A stretch of DNA of 57,092 nt. It comes from Methanobacteriota archaeon. Its GTDB lineage: Archaea; Thermoplasmatota; Poseidoniia; Poseidoniales; Poseidoniaceae. The stretch's first letter is position 1; every line of letters starts with the position of its first letter. The translations under genes and the position numbers were made by a program. Shown here piece after piece: positions 24,019 through 33,967 of this stretch. Location: assembly GCA_004195635.1 (NCBI GenBank), contig PSPT01000008.1:70380-127471 (forward strand). The letters run 5' to 3'. Under the pieces are notes generated by a model. That model was not told the origin of the DNA. It was given only the letters and a program-made list of their open reading frames with translations, and ran no database searches.

Positions 24019-26322
24019 ATGGTCGGTGAGCCAATGAGTGACGCAGGTCCGACCCAAATTGACATGCATAAATTAGTGCAGGATGTTGAAAAATCTGCCG
24101 CCAATAAGGCCAGCAGAAATAAGCATGATGCCGATGAGCAAAATGACCCACAAGAAGCCAATTCTAATACAATGGAGGACATTGCAATGGCGGCTATGGA
24201 TACGGATTCAGCAACTCTTTCAAGTGAAGAAAGTGAAACATCAGATGTGGTGGATGATGACTTTGGAGAAGAATATGAATCGAATCCAAGCGAAGATTCA
24301 GCGGTCGCAGAAAATTATGAATTAACCGACCTCATTGACGAAGGCGAATATCTTTCTCGCGAGGGTGATTTCTCCGCGGCCCTTTCTGTTTTCAACAAGG
24401 CAATAGCAGTTGACCCTTCTTGTGATACCGCTTGGTTTAATCGCGGTGTATTGTTGGAAGGTAATGGCGATATTCATGGAGCTCGGCAATCATTTGCAAT
24501 TACACTTGATGTAAACAAAGATCACGCACCTGCCGCCGCAAACCTAGCGATTATTCTTGACCGACTCGGTGAAACCGCAGACGCCGGCAAGTGGGCACAA
24601 GTGGCTCTCAAAACTTATTCTACTCATGCAATGCTGATTGAAGTTGTAGAAAGATCAGGCATGAATATTACTCCTGTTGCTGAGGTTACCCCTTCCCCTG
24701 CCCCTGTTGCAAAGGAAGTTGCTGCGCCTGTTGCTGAAACCCCCGAAGTCGTTGAAGTTGATATTGATGCTCTTGTTGAAGCCGCAACAACTATGCTAAA
24801 GCAGGGAGATGCTGACGGTGCTTTTAATTTGCTAAAAGGTGAATTGTATTCAAGCGCAGCTAAAAGTCATGCTGCATGGAATATTTCTGCTGGGGCCCTT
24901 GCCCGCATGGGTCATATTGACAAATCAATTGCATCCTACAAGTATGCATTGAAATTGAATGATTTAAATCAAAAGGCATGGCATAATATCGGTGCACTAC
25001 ATAAGAGGCAAGGGGAAATCAATGATGCAATTGATTGCTTTTCAAGGGCTTTTTCCCTTGACCCGAATTATCAGAAAGCCGCTGAATCTTTGCGAACTAC
25101 ATTAATGGATAGTGGACGGGTTGAAGAGGCGCTCGATGTTTGGGAGGCGATGATTGAAGCCAATCAGCCAGGCGTTGATGCCCTGTCCTTTGCTGAAACT
25201 CTAATTCAAATGGCCAAGGGAGAAGCAAACGCCTTGGAATTTATTTCCGAACTCCCTCCAACAATGCCCGAGGGACCCTCTCTTGCCCAACGTGCATTGA
25301 AGCATATTTCTACTCAAGATTCACCGATGCGAGCAAACGCATTGAGCCTATGTGGCGAGCATGTGGAAGCCGTGACCATATGGAAAGAACTCTTGCAAAT
25401 TGAGGCCGAAAACGCCTCTTATTGGCTTGGTTTAGCATCTGCATTAAATGGTGCAGGAGACGAAACTACTGCACAAAAATGCCGTGAAAAGGCCAATGCT
25501 CTCTCCGGTGATGTAGCGCCAGTTGTTGAAACTGCACCTGAGCCTGTATCTGAACCTGAGCCAGCATCTACACCTGAGCCTGTATCTGAACCTGAGCCAG
25601 CATCTACACCTGAGCCTGAACCTACATCCCCTGTAGCAATTGAAAATGACATTGAAGAAGATGAAGTTGATGCTTTTGCTGAACTTAGTTGGAGTGAGGA
25701 GGAAGTGGAGGAGAAAGAAGTAGAGGAAGATAGTGTGACTATTGAAAGCGCAGCCAATTCTCTCCTTGAACCTATTGAACGCCCTGTTGAGTCACCCACT
25801 CCTGAAGTACAAACCAATCCACTAGTAGACCTCGCCAAAGTTGCATTAGATGCAGCAATTGTAGTTGGTGATTCTCCAGCATATACTACTTCAACTTCTG
25901 CAATTGGAAACGACATTGAATGGTATAACAAGGGCTTGGGCCTGATTCATGCAGAGAAGTATCGTGAAGCACTTTCATGCCTTGACCGCGCACTTCCTTC
26001 ATTCAAGAATGATGATGAAATGGTAATTCGTATTCTAAATGCTAGGGGAAATGCATTTTATTATCTTGAAGATTATCCAAAAACTATTGAGAATTATCAT
26101 CAAGCAATGATGATTAATCCGCAAACTGTCTCCGGTCGCACCCTTTACAACATGGGGACTGCCTATGCCGAAATGGAAAGATTTGATGATGCAATGAAAT
26201 GCTATGAGCAAGCAATGCCAAGAGGTTTATCAAAGGATGAGGAAGCACTCGCAAAGGAACAAATTAGGCGCTGTACTCAACTAAAGAAGGAAATGTTACG
26301 TCAAGCCAATAAATTGAGCTAG
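24019..26322 (+). CDS. Large TPR-repeat protein with acidic/PEP linkers
   Basis: 767 residues; ATG 24019 follows GGTGAGG, though ATG 24034 also has a nearby GGTGAG. An acidic N-terminus (1-105) is followed by a first TPR block (about 110-215: EGDFSAALSVFNKAIAVDP, DTAWFNRGVLLEGNGDIHGA), a second (about 250-360: AAWNISAGALARMGHIDKSI, KAWHNIGALHKRQGEINDAI), a degenerate helical part, a Pro-Glu linker with 36-bp DNA repeats, and a final TPR block (about 635-745: IEWYNKGLGLIHAEKYREAL, LYNMGTAYAEMERFDDAM). No membrane helix. TPRs scaffold protein assemblies; the partner is unknown. Confidence 0.87.
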   Translation: MVGEPMSDAGPTQIDMHKLVQDVEKSAANKASRNKHDADEQNDPQEANSNTMEDIAMAAMDTDSATLSSEESETSDVVDDDFGEEYESNPSEDSAVAENYELTDLIDEGEYLSREGDFSAALSVFNKAIAVDPSCDTAWFNRGVLLEGNGDIHGARQSFAITLDVNKDHAPAAANLAIILDRLGETADAGKWAQVALKTYSTHAMLIEVVERSGMNITPVAEVTPSPAPVAKEVAAPVAETPEVVEVDIDALVEAATTMLKQGDADGAFNLLKGELYSSAAKSHAAWNISAGALARMGHIDKSIASYKYALKLNDLNQKAWHNIGALHKRQGEINDAIDCFSRAFSLDPNYQKAAESLRTTLMDSGRVEEALDVWEAMIEANQPGVDALSFAETLIQMAKGEANALEFISELPPTMPEGPSLAQRALKHISTQDSPMRANALSLCGEHVEAVTIWKELLQIEAENASYWLGLASALNGAGDETTAQKCREKANALSGDVAPVVETAPEPVSEPEPASTPEPVSEPEPASTPEPEPTSPVAIENDIEEDEVDAFAELSWSEEEVEEKEVEEDSVTIESAANSLLEPIERPVESPTPEVQTNPLVDLAKVALDAAIVVGDSPAYTTSTSAIGNDIEWYNKGLGLIHAEKYREALSCLDRALPSFKNDDEMVIRILNARGNAFYYLEDYPKTIENYHQAMMINPQTVSGRTLYNMGTAYAEMERFDDAMKCYEQAMPRGLSKDEEALAKEQIRRCTQLKKEMLRQANKLS
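25540..25611 (+). repeat. 36-bp direct repeat, two copies
   Basis: Two tandem units at 25540 and 25576 encode EPVSEPEPASTP in the linker of the TPR protein; a partial third unit follows. Confidence 0.85.
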
Positions 26323-26364
26323 GACAGGTTTTTAGCACTAGGGCATTAGCCTATACTGTTTCCG

Positions 26365-26751
26365 ATGACTACTGATGCACAGTGCCCGACCACCGAACCA
26401 GTTATTGAAGTATATAATGAGAATAATTTAGTTGACCTTAAACTAACAATTACCGAGAGAGCAAGGACAATACTTGAAGGCGCAATTGAGGGGGAAAACA
26501 CTTCTTTGCTTATTGGAGTATTGAATGGCGGTTGTTCTGGTTTCAAGTATGAATTACAATTGGTCGAGGAAACTGATGAAATATGCCAAACGGTAGTCGT
26601 CGACGGTATTGAGGTTCTAATTCCTCGGAATTTTGCCAATATGTTAAATGGCATTGAAATTGCCTATGAAGATAAATTAATGGGTGGCGGTTTCAAAATC
26701 AATAATCCAAATGCTGACCGAACCTGTGGTTGCGGCGAGTCATTTAGTTAA
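26365..26751 (+). CDS. IscA/ErpA-type iron-sulfur cluster carrier
   Basis: A-type carrier that delivers Fe-S clusters in the cytosol. 128 residues: a variable N-terminus of 25, then LTITERARTILEGAI, LIGVLNGGCSGFKYELQLVE with the first cluster Cys, and the C-terminal CGCGESF with the other two. The domain is about 100 residues, the usual length. No isc or suf genes are adjacent; it lies 42 bp after the TPR gene and converges on the next gene. Confidence 0.92.
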   Translation: MTTDAQCPTTEPVIEVYNENNLVDLKLTITERARTILEGAIEGENTSLLIGVLNGGCSGFKYELQLVEETDEICQTVVVDGIEVLIPRNFANMLNGIEIAYEDKLMGGGFKINNPNADRTCGCGESFS

Positions 26752-26853
26752 TCAAAAGCCCTAATAATTTCCTTTTATAGCCCTTGAATTATCACAAATA
26801 ACCGAGTCTCAACTCGTATAATTCTAAAGCATTGCGCCACGGCACTGGAATAA

Positions 26854-28026
26854 TTATTCCTTTTTTGGGGTCGAGATATTATCCGGAATTATCGGGGGGA
26901 TAGTCGGCTTGCCGTCCTGTGAGGTAGACCGCAAGTCCTCAATGAAGGAGTAATTGACATGCGTGCGAGGTTCGTCAAACTCTGAATCTATTGAATCGCG
27001 TCGCTCTTCCATTGAACATGCAACATGTAATTCCAAACGCCCACTATGCCGGGTGAAATTGTACGAAAGAGGGGAAAATGTTGAGACTACTTGGCGAGAA
27101 AATAATTCACGCACTTTACCACCACGCCGCCTTGAAAAGCCAACTTCAACTCCAAGACCAACAATTGTTACTGAAAACAATACCAGTAGGGCTTGAAGAG
27201 AAAATAGAATTGGGTCGCCTCCAGACGAACGGGATTCATCCAACAAATTTCGAGATAATAGGAATATTAGACCAGCGCCAATTAATGGTTGGATGAAATT
27301 CTCAATCCATTTGTCAATGGGAATTAGCCTGCTTCCGGCAGGATCTGCAAATATTAATTCAGAATCCATCGCTGTCGAAACAACTTCGATAACTGCAAGA
27401 AGCCCGAGATATAAGAGTCCAAAGAAGAAGACTTCGAGCCACCACGCTTCGGATTGAATAACCCAGTGAATAATTAGCCATGCAAACATCCCAAGGAATG
27501 AGGCCCTCGGCATTCTGTGAAACGAAATTAAGTCGGTGTGAAGATTTGAATGGTCAACTCGTGGTTGAGGTATGTGAATCACTTGCCATTTTGTCTGTTT
27601 TTGGAAGAAGGACATTGCCTTAATCAATATTTTTCGGTCTATCAGTAGCCATTCAAATAGCATTATCATTGGTAGAGCAAAAAGAAGAAAAGGCGCAGCC
27701 AAGAGTAATGCTAAAGGAATAAAAATTAGTGCAGGAAGGAGTAAGAAGTGGGTGATTGAAAGTGGATACAATATGTCAGTTTCAATGAGTTTTGCCTTGC
27801 TTTGATCAATATGCAATTTGCGCCTTTCGTCGTCCAATGAAACACGGAATTGTTCAAGAGAATAACCACCGTCTAAGATTTGCTTGACTTTTTGCCGATA
27901 TTGTTCATCTTGTATTTTACTGCCAACCCAATGACGCCAAATAATTCGCGCTGGAATTGCCATCCAAAGAGGGATAGTTAGCAAGGCTATTGACCACAAT
28001 AGCGCAGCGACATTGGTGTCGGACAC
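26854..28026 (-). CDS. Multi-pass membrane protein, unknown
   Basis: 390 residues with about seven predicted membrane helices: one near 8-27 (LLWSIALLTIPLWMAIPARI), two near 90-135 (FLLLPALIFIPLALLLAAPF), two near 180-220, and two near 255-310. A cytosolic helical segment (29-85) and a charged C-terminal tail of about 80 residues (RRRGGKVRELFSRQVV onward) flank them. No transporter motif was recognised. It diverges from the serA-like gene and converges on the IscA gene. Confidence 0.72.
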   Translation of the reverse strand: MSDTNVAALLWSIALLTIPLWMAIPARIIWRHWVGSKIQDEQYRQKVKQILDGGYSLEQFRVSLDDERRKLHIDQSKAKLIETDILYPLSITHFLLLPALIFIPLALLLAAPFLLFALPMIMLFEWLLIDRKILIKAMSFFQKQTKWQVIHIPQPRVDHSNLHTDLISFHRMPRASFLGMFAWLIIHWVIQSEAWWLEVFFFGLLYLGLLAVIEVVSTAMDSELIFADPAGSRLIPIDKWIENFIQPLIGAGLIFLLSRNLLDESRSSGGDPILFSLQALLVLFSVTIVGLGVEVGFSRRRGGKVRELFSRQVVSTFSPLSYNFTRHSGRLELHVACSMEERRDSIDSEFDEPRTHVNYSFIEDLRSTSQDGKPTIPPIIPDNISTPKKE

Positions 28027-28222
28027 AATTACTGCTACCGGTCTTTTCGCTTAGAAATATCCCTTAGCAGAACTCGGTGGTTGGACGGAGAAATGGTTGA
28101 TTTTTCAGCCCATATGTAAACAAGGATAAGATTGACTGGCTAGTTCCCAATGTACGCAGGCAGAGATGAGTTGGCGTTTTTTCGCCACAACATTCATTGT
28201 TAGCACGCTTGCACGAGGTAGC

Positions 28223-29215
28223 ATGGCACGTATTGCTGTTACTGATGGCATGGCTGAAGAAGCCGTTGAAGTCCTCACTAAAGCTGGGCATGAAGTTGTT
28301 GTTTCACATATAAACAAGGATGATTTGCTTGCCGGTGCATTGCAGGAATTTGATGCGATTATTGTCCGCAGTGCGACCAAACTAACCGCAGAGGTGATCT
28401 CCGCTAGCGTAAATGAGGGAGGTAAACTAAAGGTAATTGGAAGAGCAGGAGTTGGGGTGGATAACATAGAATTATCCACTGCTACAAAACACGGAATTGT
28501 GGTTGTTAATGCACCACGCGCTAGTACACAGAGTGTGATTGAATTGACCATTGGGCACCTAATTTCTTGTATTCGCCACATCCCGCTTGCAAACGAAGGC
28601 ATGCGTCAGGGAAAGTGGGAGAAAAATCAAATGACGGGAACTGAATTATCAGGTAAGGCACTGGGGTTAATCGGCTTTGGAAGAATTGCTCAAGGCGTTG
28701 CCAAAGTAGCACAATCAATAGGAATGGAAGTTCATGCTTATGACCCCTATCTGCCAAAGGAAATTGCAAGAAGCATGAATACTACGCTTCATCAAAATGT
28801 CAACGATATTTTTCGCATGTGCACCCATATTTCAATTCACTGCAATCTTAGCGAGGAGACGCATCACCTAGTTAATTCAGATAGAATCGCAATGATGCCT
28901 GGTAAAGCACCTAATGGTATTGTCTGTGGCAACCATGTGGTAAATTGCGCTAGAGGAGGAATCGTTGATGAAAGAGCTATATTAGATGCATTAAATAGCG
29001 GAGAATTAGCAAGTGTTGCACTTGATGTATTTGAAAAAGAGCCTGTAAGTTTGCAACAAAAACTACTCCAACACCCTAATTTCCATGGTACGCCACATAT
29101 CGGAGCAGCCACTTTGGAAGCACAAAGAAGAGTGGGTTTGGATATTGCCGAAGCCGTGATGGATGCTATCGCAGGGCGAGAAATAAAGACGCTAGTTAAC
29201 AAAGATGTACTTTGA
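28223..29215 (+). CDS. serA: D-3-phosphoglycerate dehydrogenase-like 2-hydroxyacid dehydrogenase
   Basis: NAD-dependent oxidation of 3-phosphoglycerate, the first step of serine synthesis, is the likely reaction. ATG 28223 follows GAGGTAGC; the frame extends to 28166 without homologous-looking sequence. 330 residues: substrate domain with GRAGVGVDNI, Rossmann fold LGLIGFGRIAQGVAKVAQ, the catalytic Arg in NCARGGIVDE, Glu near VFEKEP, and His in TPHIGAATLEAQ. The C-terminal ACT regulatory domain of long SerA is absent, so hydroxypyruvate or other hydroxyacid reductase activity is possible. GlyA, which uses serine, is also in the window. Confidence 0.85.
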   Translation: MARIAVTDGMAEEAVEVLTKAGHEVVVSHINKDDLLAGALQEFDAIIVRSATKLTAEVISASVNEGGKLKVIGRAGVGVDNIELSTATKHGIVVVNAPRASTQSVIELTIGHLISCIRHIPLANEGMRQGKWEKNQMTGTELSGKALGLIGFGRIAQGVAKVAQSIGMEVHAYDPYLPKEIARSMNTTLHQNVNDIFRMCTHISIHCNLSEETHHLVNSDRIAMMPGKAPNGIVCGNHVVNCARGGIVDERAILDALNSGELASVALDVFEKEPVSLQQKLLQHPNFHGTPHIGAATLEAQRRVGLDIAEAVMDAIAGREIKTLVNKDVL

Positions 29216-29254
29216 TGCGACACATTCAACCGCCGTCATGACTTGCAAGATGGT

Positions 29255-29923
29255 ATGGATGAGCCCGACTTTGTACCATTACAGTTCGCACCTTACCCAA
29301 AAGAGGAGATGAAGGAAAGGGCTATTGAGTTCTTTAATATGCTGAAAAAACGACGGTCAATGCGGGATTTTTCACCGCAGCCGGTTGCTAAAGAATTGAT
29401 TGAATATGCGATTAGAAGTGCTGGCACCGCTCCAAGCGGTGCTCATCTGCAACCATGGACTTTTGTGGCTATTTCTAATCTAGAGTTGAAGGAAAAAATT
29501 CGTGCGGCTGCAGAAAAGGAGGAGAAAAAATCCTATGAACAAAGGATGCCGGAGGAGTGGTTGGAAGTTTTGGCGCCACTCGGGACTGATTTTGTAAAAG
29601 AACACCTTACTGATGCACCGTGGGTCGTAGTTCTATTTAGGCAAACAATGAGGATGAGAGAAAATGGAGAATGGGGGCCAACTTATTACTCGATTGAATC
29701 GGTTGGTATTGCTGCAGGAATGTTCATCTCTGCAATACATCAAATGGGGCTTTGCACACTCACACACACACCTTCTCCAATGAAATTTCTTGGTGAAATA
29801 CTAAAGAGGCCAGATCATGAAACTGCAATGCTTGTACTACCTGTAGGATATCCAAAAGATGAGGCTAAAGTTCCGAATATTGAGCGCAAGGATCTTGGAG
29901 AGATTTCGGTTTTCCTTGAATGA
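29255..29923 (+). CDS. Iodotyrosine-deiodinase-like flavoprotein (nitroreductase fold)
   Basis: FMN protein of the nitroreductase superfamily, closest by motif to iodotyrosine dehalogenase (IYD), which reductively removes halogen from halotyrosines. About 222 residues from ATG 29255 (TTG 29243 also possible). The FMN region is KRRSMRDFS and GTAPSGAHLQPWTFV. The substrate lid carries E90, Y94 and K115, with the same 4 and 21 residue spacing as Glu157, Tyr161 and Lys182 of human IYD. LVLPVGYPKDEAKVPNIERK closes the domain. No membrane anchor. The gene follows serA by 39 bp. Halotyrosine turnover is inferred. Confidence 0.85.
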   Translation: MDEPDFVPLQFAPYPKEEMKERAIEFFNMLKKRRSMRDFSPQPVAKELIEYAIRSAGTAPSGAHLQPWTFVAISNLELKEKIRAAAEKEEKKSYEQRMPEEWLEVLAPLGTDFVKEHLTDAPWVVVLFRQTMRMRENGEWGPTYYSIESVGIAAGMFISAIHQMGLCTLTHTPSPMKFLGEILKRPDHETAMLVLPVGYPKDEAKVPNIERKDLGEISVFLE

Positions 29924-30005
29924 ACTAACTCCTATGAATTATCAGGTGAATCAATAAAAAGAAGATATAGGTTAATTGAATAACTATCGCCACGGATTAT
30001 CTAAT

Positions 30006-31163
30006 ATGAGAGAGGAGGCGTTTGGTGACCACATCAATAATATCGCAATCTCTCATGGAAGAATCATCATACACTGCGACTTAGATGCCTTTTTCGCCTC
30101 AGTTGAAACTTTGCATCATGGACTTGACCCCAATATTCCCCTAATCATCGGTTCAGACCCGAAGGGGGGAAGAGCGAGAGGGATTGTTAGCACTTGCAAT
30201 TATGCCGCAAGGAAATATGGCATACATTCTGCAATGCCCATTTCGGAAGCATGGCGTCGCTGCCCTGGCCACCCAAGCGGAATAGGTCTGTACATGAGGA
30301 GCACAAGAGGGCTCATCTCAAGAGCCAGCCGAAAAGTAATGGAAATCCTTCAGGCAAAAGCAGACAAATTTGAACAAACAAGTGTGGATGAGGCCTTTTT
30401 GGACGTCACTACAATAACTGACGGAGACTGGGATAAAGCATTAGCATTAGCCAAGGCTTTGCAGACTGAAATCAAGAATATTGTTTCCTTGGGTTCATCT
30501 TTTGGGATAGGTCCTACGCGTATTATTGCAAAAATGAGTAGTGAGGAAAACAAACCAATGGGAATTCACCGAGTAATGCCCGATGAAATTGAACATTTCT
30601 TCAATGGCAGAAAATGCCGAGAAGTACCTGGAATCGGACCCAAATCGGCTACTCGATTGGCAGAATGGGGTATAGAAACTGTTGATGATGCATACGAATT
30701 GGGGGAGATTGGTCTAACTCGCTTCAGCAGTGAGAGATTTGCCAAATGGATAATTCGCATTTATGAAGGAACTAGTTCAAGTGAAGTTTGCGCATTACGT
30801 AGTCGTAAGAGTATTAGCAAAGAGCATACATTCCCTGCTGATATTACAGATTTAGAAGAGATTCTTTCACGCTTGAAATTACTCATTGGGCGTGTTTGCA
30901 AGCGGGTAAGAGAAATGGATATTGCCGGGAGACTTTGCGAGGTTAAAATCCGCTACAGAGGTTTCGAAACTCACACCTATGGAAAATCATTAATGGTTGC
31001 TATGGACGATGAAAAAATATTTCGCCGAGTAGCCTGTGAATTGTTCGCAACCAACATTGACCTTGAGCGGCCAGTTAGACTAATTGGTTTCAAAATAGGT
31101 GGGCTTGAAGCACCCCCGAATAGGCAATCTACCCTTGACGATGTTGGCGAGGAAAGTGAATAG
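30006..31163 (+). CDS. dinB: DNA polymerase IV (DinB, Y family)
   Basis: Error-prone translesion polymerase. About 385 residues from ATG 30006 (the frame extends to TTG 29976). The catalytic motifs are IIIHCDLDAFFASVE with the first metal Asp and SVDEAFLDVT with the Asp-Glu pair; STCNYAARKYGIHSAMP binds the incoming nucleotide. A helix-hairpin-helix EVPGIGPKSATRLAEWGIE and a little-finger domain follow. The C-terminus, RQSTLDDV, resembles a sliding-clamp (PIP) motif lacking the aromatic pair. No lexA-like operator is visible. Confidence 0.93.
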   Translation: MREEAFGDHINNIAISHGRIIIHCDLDAFFASVETLHHGLDPNIPLIIGSDPKGGRARGIVSTCNYAARKYGIHSAMPISEAWRRCPGHPSGIGLYMRSTRGLISRASRKVMEILQAKADKFEQTSVDEAFLDVTTITDGDWDKALALAKALQTEIKNIVSLGSSFGIGPTRIIAKMSSEENKPMGIHRVMPDEIEHFFNGRKCREVPGIGPKSATRLAEWGIETVDDAYELGEIGLTRFSSERFAKWIIRIYEGTSSSEVCALRSRKSISKEHTFPADITDLEEILSRLKLLIGRVCKRVREMDIAGRLCEVKIRYRGFETHTYGKSLMVAMDDEKIFRRVACELFATNIDLERPVRLIGFKIGGLEAPPNRQSTLDDVGEESE

Positions 31164-31226
31164 ACCTAACTTACCTAAGTGGGTATATGTGAAGATTTGT
31201 CTTAGTGATTAGAAGTCGACTTGGCC

Positions 31227-33734
31227 TCACTCAAGGCTATGCATTGAAGTTAATATTTCAGTAAAGTCAGCATCTGCTTCAATATTGACAAGTTTTTCTG
31301 GGATGATTATTCCGCCAATCGGTTGATTCAGTGAAACTCCTGCGTCCTTCTTTGTCTTCCATGTGTCGCTATTGAAGTCAATTATTGTCTGAGTGAGGCC
31401 GCACATCGCCTTACCTTCGTCGCTGCCGGTCGCCAATAACTCAACCGGCATAGCAGGGAATTCGCGCACATCTACTGCACTTGAACCATACAAAGTAGTA
31501 CTAATGTGATGGGTAAAGAAGGGGCATATTGGACTGAACATTGCCATGTAATCACGAACAATACGATGAATTGTCCACGCTGCATGTTTGTCATCACCAT
31601 AGAGGCGAGTTTTCGCCATTTCAAGCCAGTGACTTGGTAATATTCCAGTTCCGAAAGATTTTAAAGCATGTCCGGCAGAATAAATGTCAACTGATTCCCA
31701 AGAGGTCGCAACTGTTGTCATCATTTGCGAGAATTCAGCCAATATCCAGCGGTCCTCAACTGGTAAACCTTCAGGCGCAGTATCAAGGTCTTCGGGGCAA
31801 TCAAATTGGGAAGCAAAACGAGCCACGTTGAACAATTTTGTCAAAACACCAAAATATTTCTTTTCAATTTCCTCGGGATTAATTTGGAAATCATCACCAA
31901 CTTGAGCCTCACATGCCTTCCACAAGCGGAAACATTCACTGCCAATTTTATTTGCTTTCAAGGAAACTGTCTTGTCAGGCCCTTTGATCTTCCAAGATCC
32001 GGTTCGGCCACCAGCTCCACACTCCAATACTGAATCAGCATCAATTCCATTCCCTAGAGATTTGGACATTTTTCGCCCCCAAGGGTCCATTCCTAAACCA
32101 TCTATCCAAACATTGGAGAATCCGGGTTTGTCAAATAATAAGGTGCTCTTTAGGAGGGTGTAATACAACCAAGTACGAACTATTTCTTTGCCCTGAGGAC
32201 GGAGTGCAGTAGGGAATGCACGCGAGAAAACTTCGGGGTTAGTGTAACCGCTTACATACAAATTTGAATTAGATGAGTCCATCCAGGTATCGAATACCTT
32301 TTCCTCACCAATAACCTCACCAATTGAACTTGAAAGTTCATCCCACTGACCTAATACTTGTCTTGTTTCTCGGTCCAAAACGCGAGAGCCAGAAGGAGGT
32401 GGTTGGCGCCAAGGTTGTACATAAACACCTTTTGGAGGAATAATTATTTTGCTTTCATCTAGGGAGTACCAAATTGGGATTTCAGTATGGTACCAGCGAC
32501 GACGACTTATTGGCCAATCAATACTAATATTATCCATCCAGTCGAGCAATAATTGTCTATTTCTAGGTGGAATGAAATTGATTTTTTCAATGTTCTTTCG
32601 CATCTTGTCTTGGACATCGGTTTGCTTGACATACCATTCCTTAAGTAGAATAATTTCCACTGGATTCTTTCCTCTTTCACTAACTGGAACTTCTTGCATG
32701 CGTTGTTCTATTTTCTCAATTTTCCCTTGCCCTTCAAGTATCTCAATAATTTGTGAGCGGGCATCCTTTACACTTAGACCTGCAAGAGGTCCTGCTAATT
32801 CAGTCATGCAACCATCTAAACCAATTGCCTGAAAGGGAGTCAATCCTAATTCACGGAAAACGGTAACATCATTTTGGTCTCCAAATGAACAAACCATTAG
32901 AATACCACTGCCAAATTCAGATTTGACACTCTGATGAGTCATTATTTCAACCTGTGCCGTTCGACCAGATACCTCAACAGGAAGGTTGATTTTTTGTCCA
33001 ACTAAATGTTGATATCTATCATCATCAGGGTGGACTACTACAACTCCGCAGGCACAAATTAATTCTGGTCTAGTTGTGGATATAGATAGACTCTCTCCGT
33101 TTTCAGTTTGCCAAATCACATCGACTAAATTCGTATTTCGCTGGAGACGCTCAACCTCAGCATCCGCAATAGTTGTTCCCTCAATCGGGTCGTAAATATT
33201 TGGCCGAAGGTCTTCCACAATACTGCCTTTTTCAAACAATTCTATGAAAATAGACTGGGTTACAGAACGATATTCGGGGGAATCAGTTAGATATTCATTT
33301 GCAAAATGGCATGAGAGGCCAACTCGCGAGGCGGTTTTGCGCATTGCCTGAGTAAACTCTTCGATAGTTTCAGCACACTTGTCGAGAAATTCTGCTCTGT
33401 CATAAGTCTTCATTTTCCTCCCAGTATTCTTTTCGACAGTAAATTCAATGTTGATTCCATTACGATCAACACCCCAAGGAAAGTACACCTCCTTGCCGAG
33501 TAATCTCTGTGAACGTGCAATCACATCAATCATGCTATATTGGGCAACTGCACCGATATGCCATGTACCACTCGGGTATGGAGGAGGAGTGTCAATGACG
33601 AATAATTCCTTGTCACTATCAGGATTAAAACCGTATCGTGAATCATAAGATGTCGCATCGGCATAATGTTCTTCTTGAATTTTCTTTTCAAGGTCAATTG
33701 ACCAGCGTTTATCTTTAAGTCGTGGTTTGGGCAT
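31227..33734 (-). CDS. valS: Valyl-tRNA synthetase
   Basis: Charges tRNA-Val; class I synthetase of 835 residues. HIGH region: TPPPYPSGTWHIGAVAQYS (His-Ile-Gly with a Trp before). Editing (CP1) domain: TTRPELICACGVVVVHPDD. WPISRRRWYHTEIPIWY corresponds to the SRQRxWGxPIPxWY motif. KMSKS: GRKMSKSLGN. A stretch after KMSKS (GAGGRTGSWKIKGPDKTV) is longer than in typical ValRS, and the usual Cys pair after IPIWY is absent (YSLDESK). IleRS is the alternative, but the DTWMDSS and SGTWHIGA wording favours archaeal ValRS. It converges on dinB. Confidence 0.85.
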   Translation of the reverse strand: MPKPRLKDKRWSIDLEKKIQEEHYADATSYDSRYGFNPDSDKELFVIDTPPPYPSGTWHIGAVAQYSMIDVIARSQRLLGKEVYFPWGVDRNGINIEFTVEKNTGRKMKTYDRAEFLDKCAETIEEFTQAMRKTASRVGLSCHFANEYLTDSPEYRSVTQSIFIELFEKGSIVEDLRPNIYDPIEGTTIADAEVERLQRNTNLVDVIWQTENGESLSISTTRPELICACGVVVVHPDDDRYQHLVGQKINLPVEVSGRTAQVEIMTHQSVKSEFGSGILMVCSFGDQNDVTVFRELGLTPFQAIGLDGCMTELAGPLAGLSVKDARSQIIEILEGQGKIEKIEQRMQEVPVSERGKNPVEIILLKEWYVKQTDVQDKMRKNIEKINFIPPRNRQLLLDWMDNISIDWPISRRRWYHTEIPIWYSLDESKIIIPPKGVYVQPWRQPPPSGSRVLDRETRQVLGQWDELSSSIGEVIGEEKVFDTWMDSSNSNLYVSGYTNPEVFSRAFPTALRPQGKEIVRTWLYYTLLKSTLLFDKPGFSNVWIDGLGMDPWGRKMSKSLGNGIDADSVLECGAGGRTGSWKIKGPDKTVSLKANKIGSECFRLWKACEAQVGDDFQINPEEIEKKYFGVLTKLFNVARFASQFDCPEDLDTAPEGLPVEDRWILAEFSQMMTTVATSWESVDIYSAGHALKSFGTGILPSHWLEMAKTRLYGDDKHAAWTIHRIVRDYMAMFSPICPFFTHHISTTLYGSSAVDVREFPAMPVELLATGSDEGKAMCGLTQTIIDFNSDTWKTKKDAGVSLNQPIGGIIIPEKLVNIEADADFTEILTSMHSLE

Positions 33735-33967
33735 AGTGCATCCCGCCGGCCCGACATTCTTACCAATGTAGGTCCATTCGAGGCGGCATCAATTTAACAT
33801 ATGAACCCGCCGCCAACTGAGTAACATTGACTTTGTAATTTTTAACCCAGATGAATATTCACAAGAGCAAATGGAAGTGATTTATTGGCTGGAAAAAATG
33901 CACTTGTAGTGCTCCTACAGGCGTTATGTGTTAAAGGAGGTAATGTGACGCCGTAATAGGTGCGAGT
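33735..33967. other. Divergent spacer between valS and the RND gene
   Basis: Contains a GCACT-TGT-AGTGC hairpin (about 33900-33912), and near the RND start the arms GGCGT and ACGCC enclosing AAAGGAGGT followed by an ATGTGA start-stop. No ORF of meaningful length is present. Confidence 0.4.

Noticed and set aside
25419-25931. Minus-strand 170-aa Gly/Ser-rich frame
   Set aside because: It is the antisense of the Pro-Glu linker of the TPR protein.
31227-33734. Isoleucyl-tRNA synthetase
   Set aside because: The DTWMDSS and SRRRWYHTEIPIWY wording and overall length favour ValRS, although a model search would settle it.
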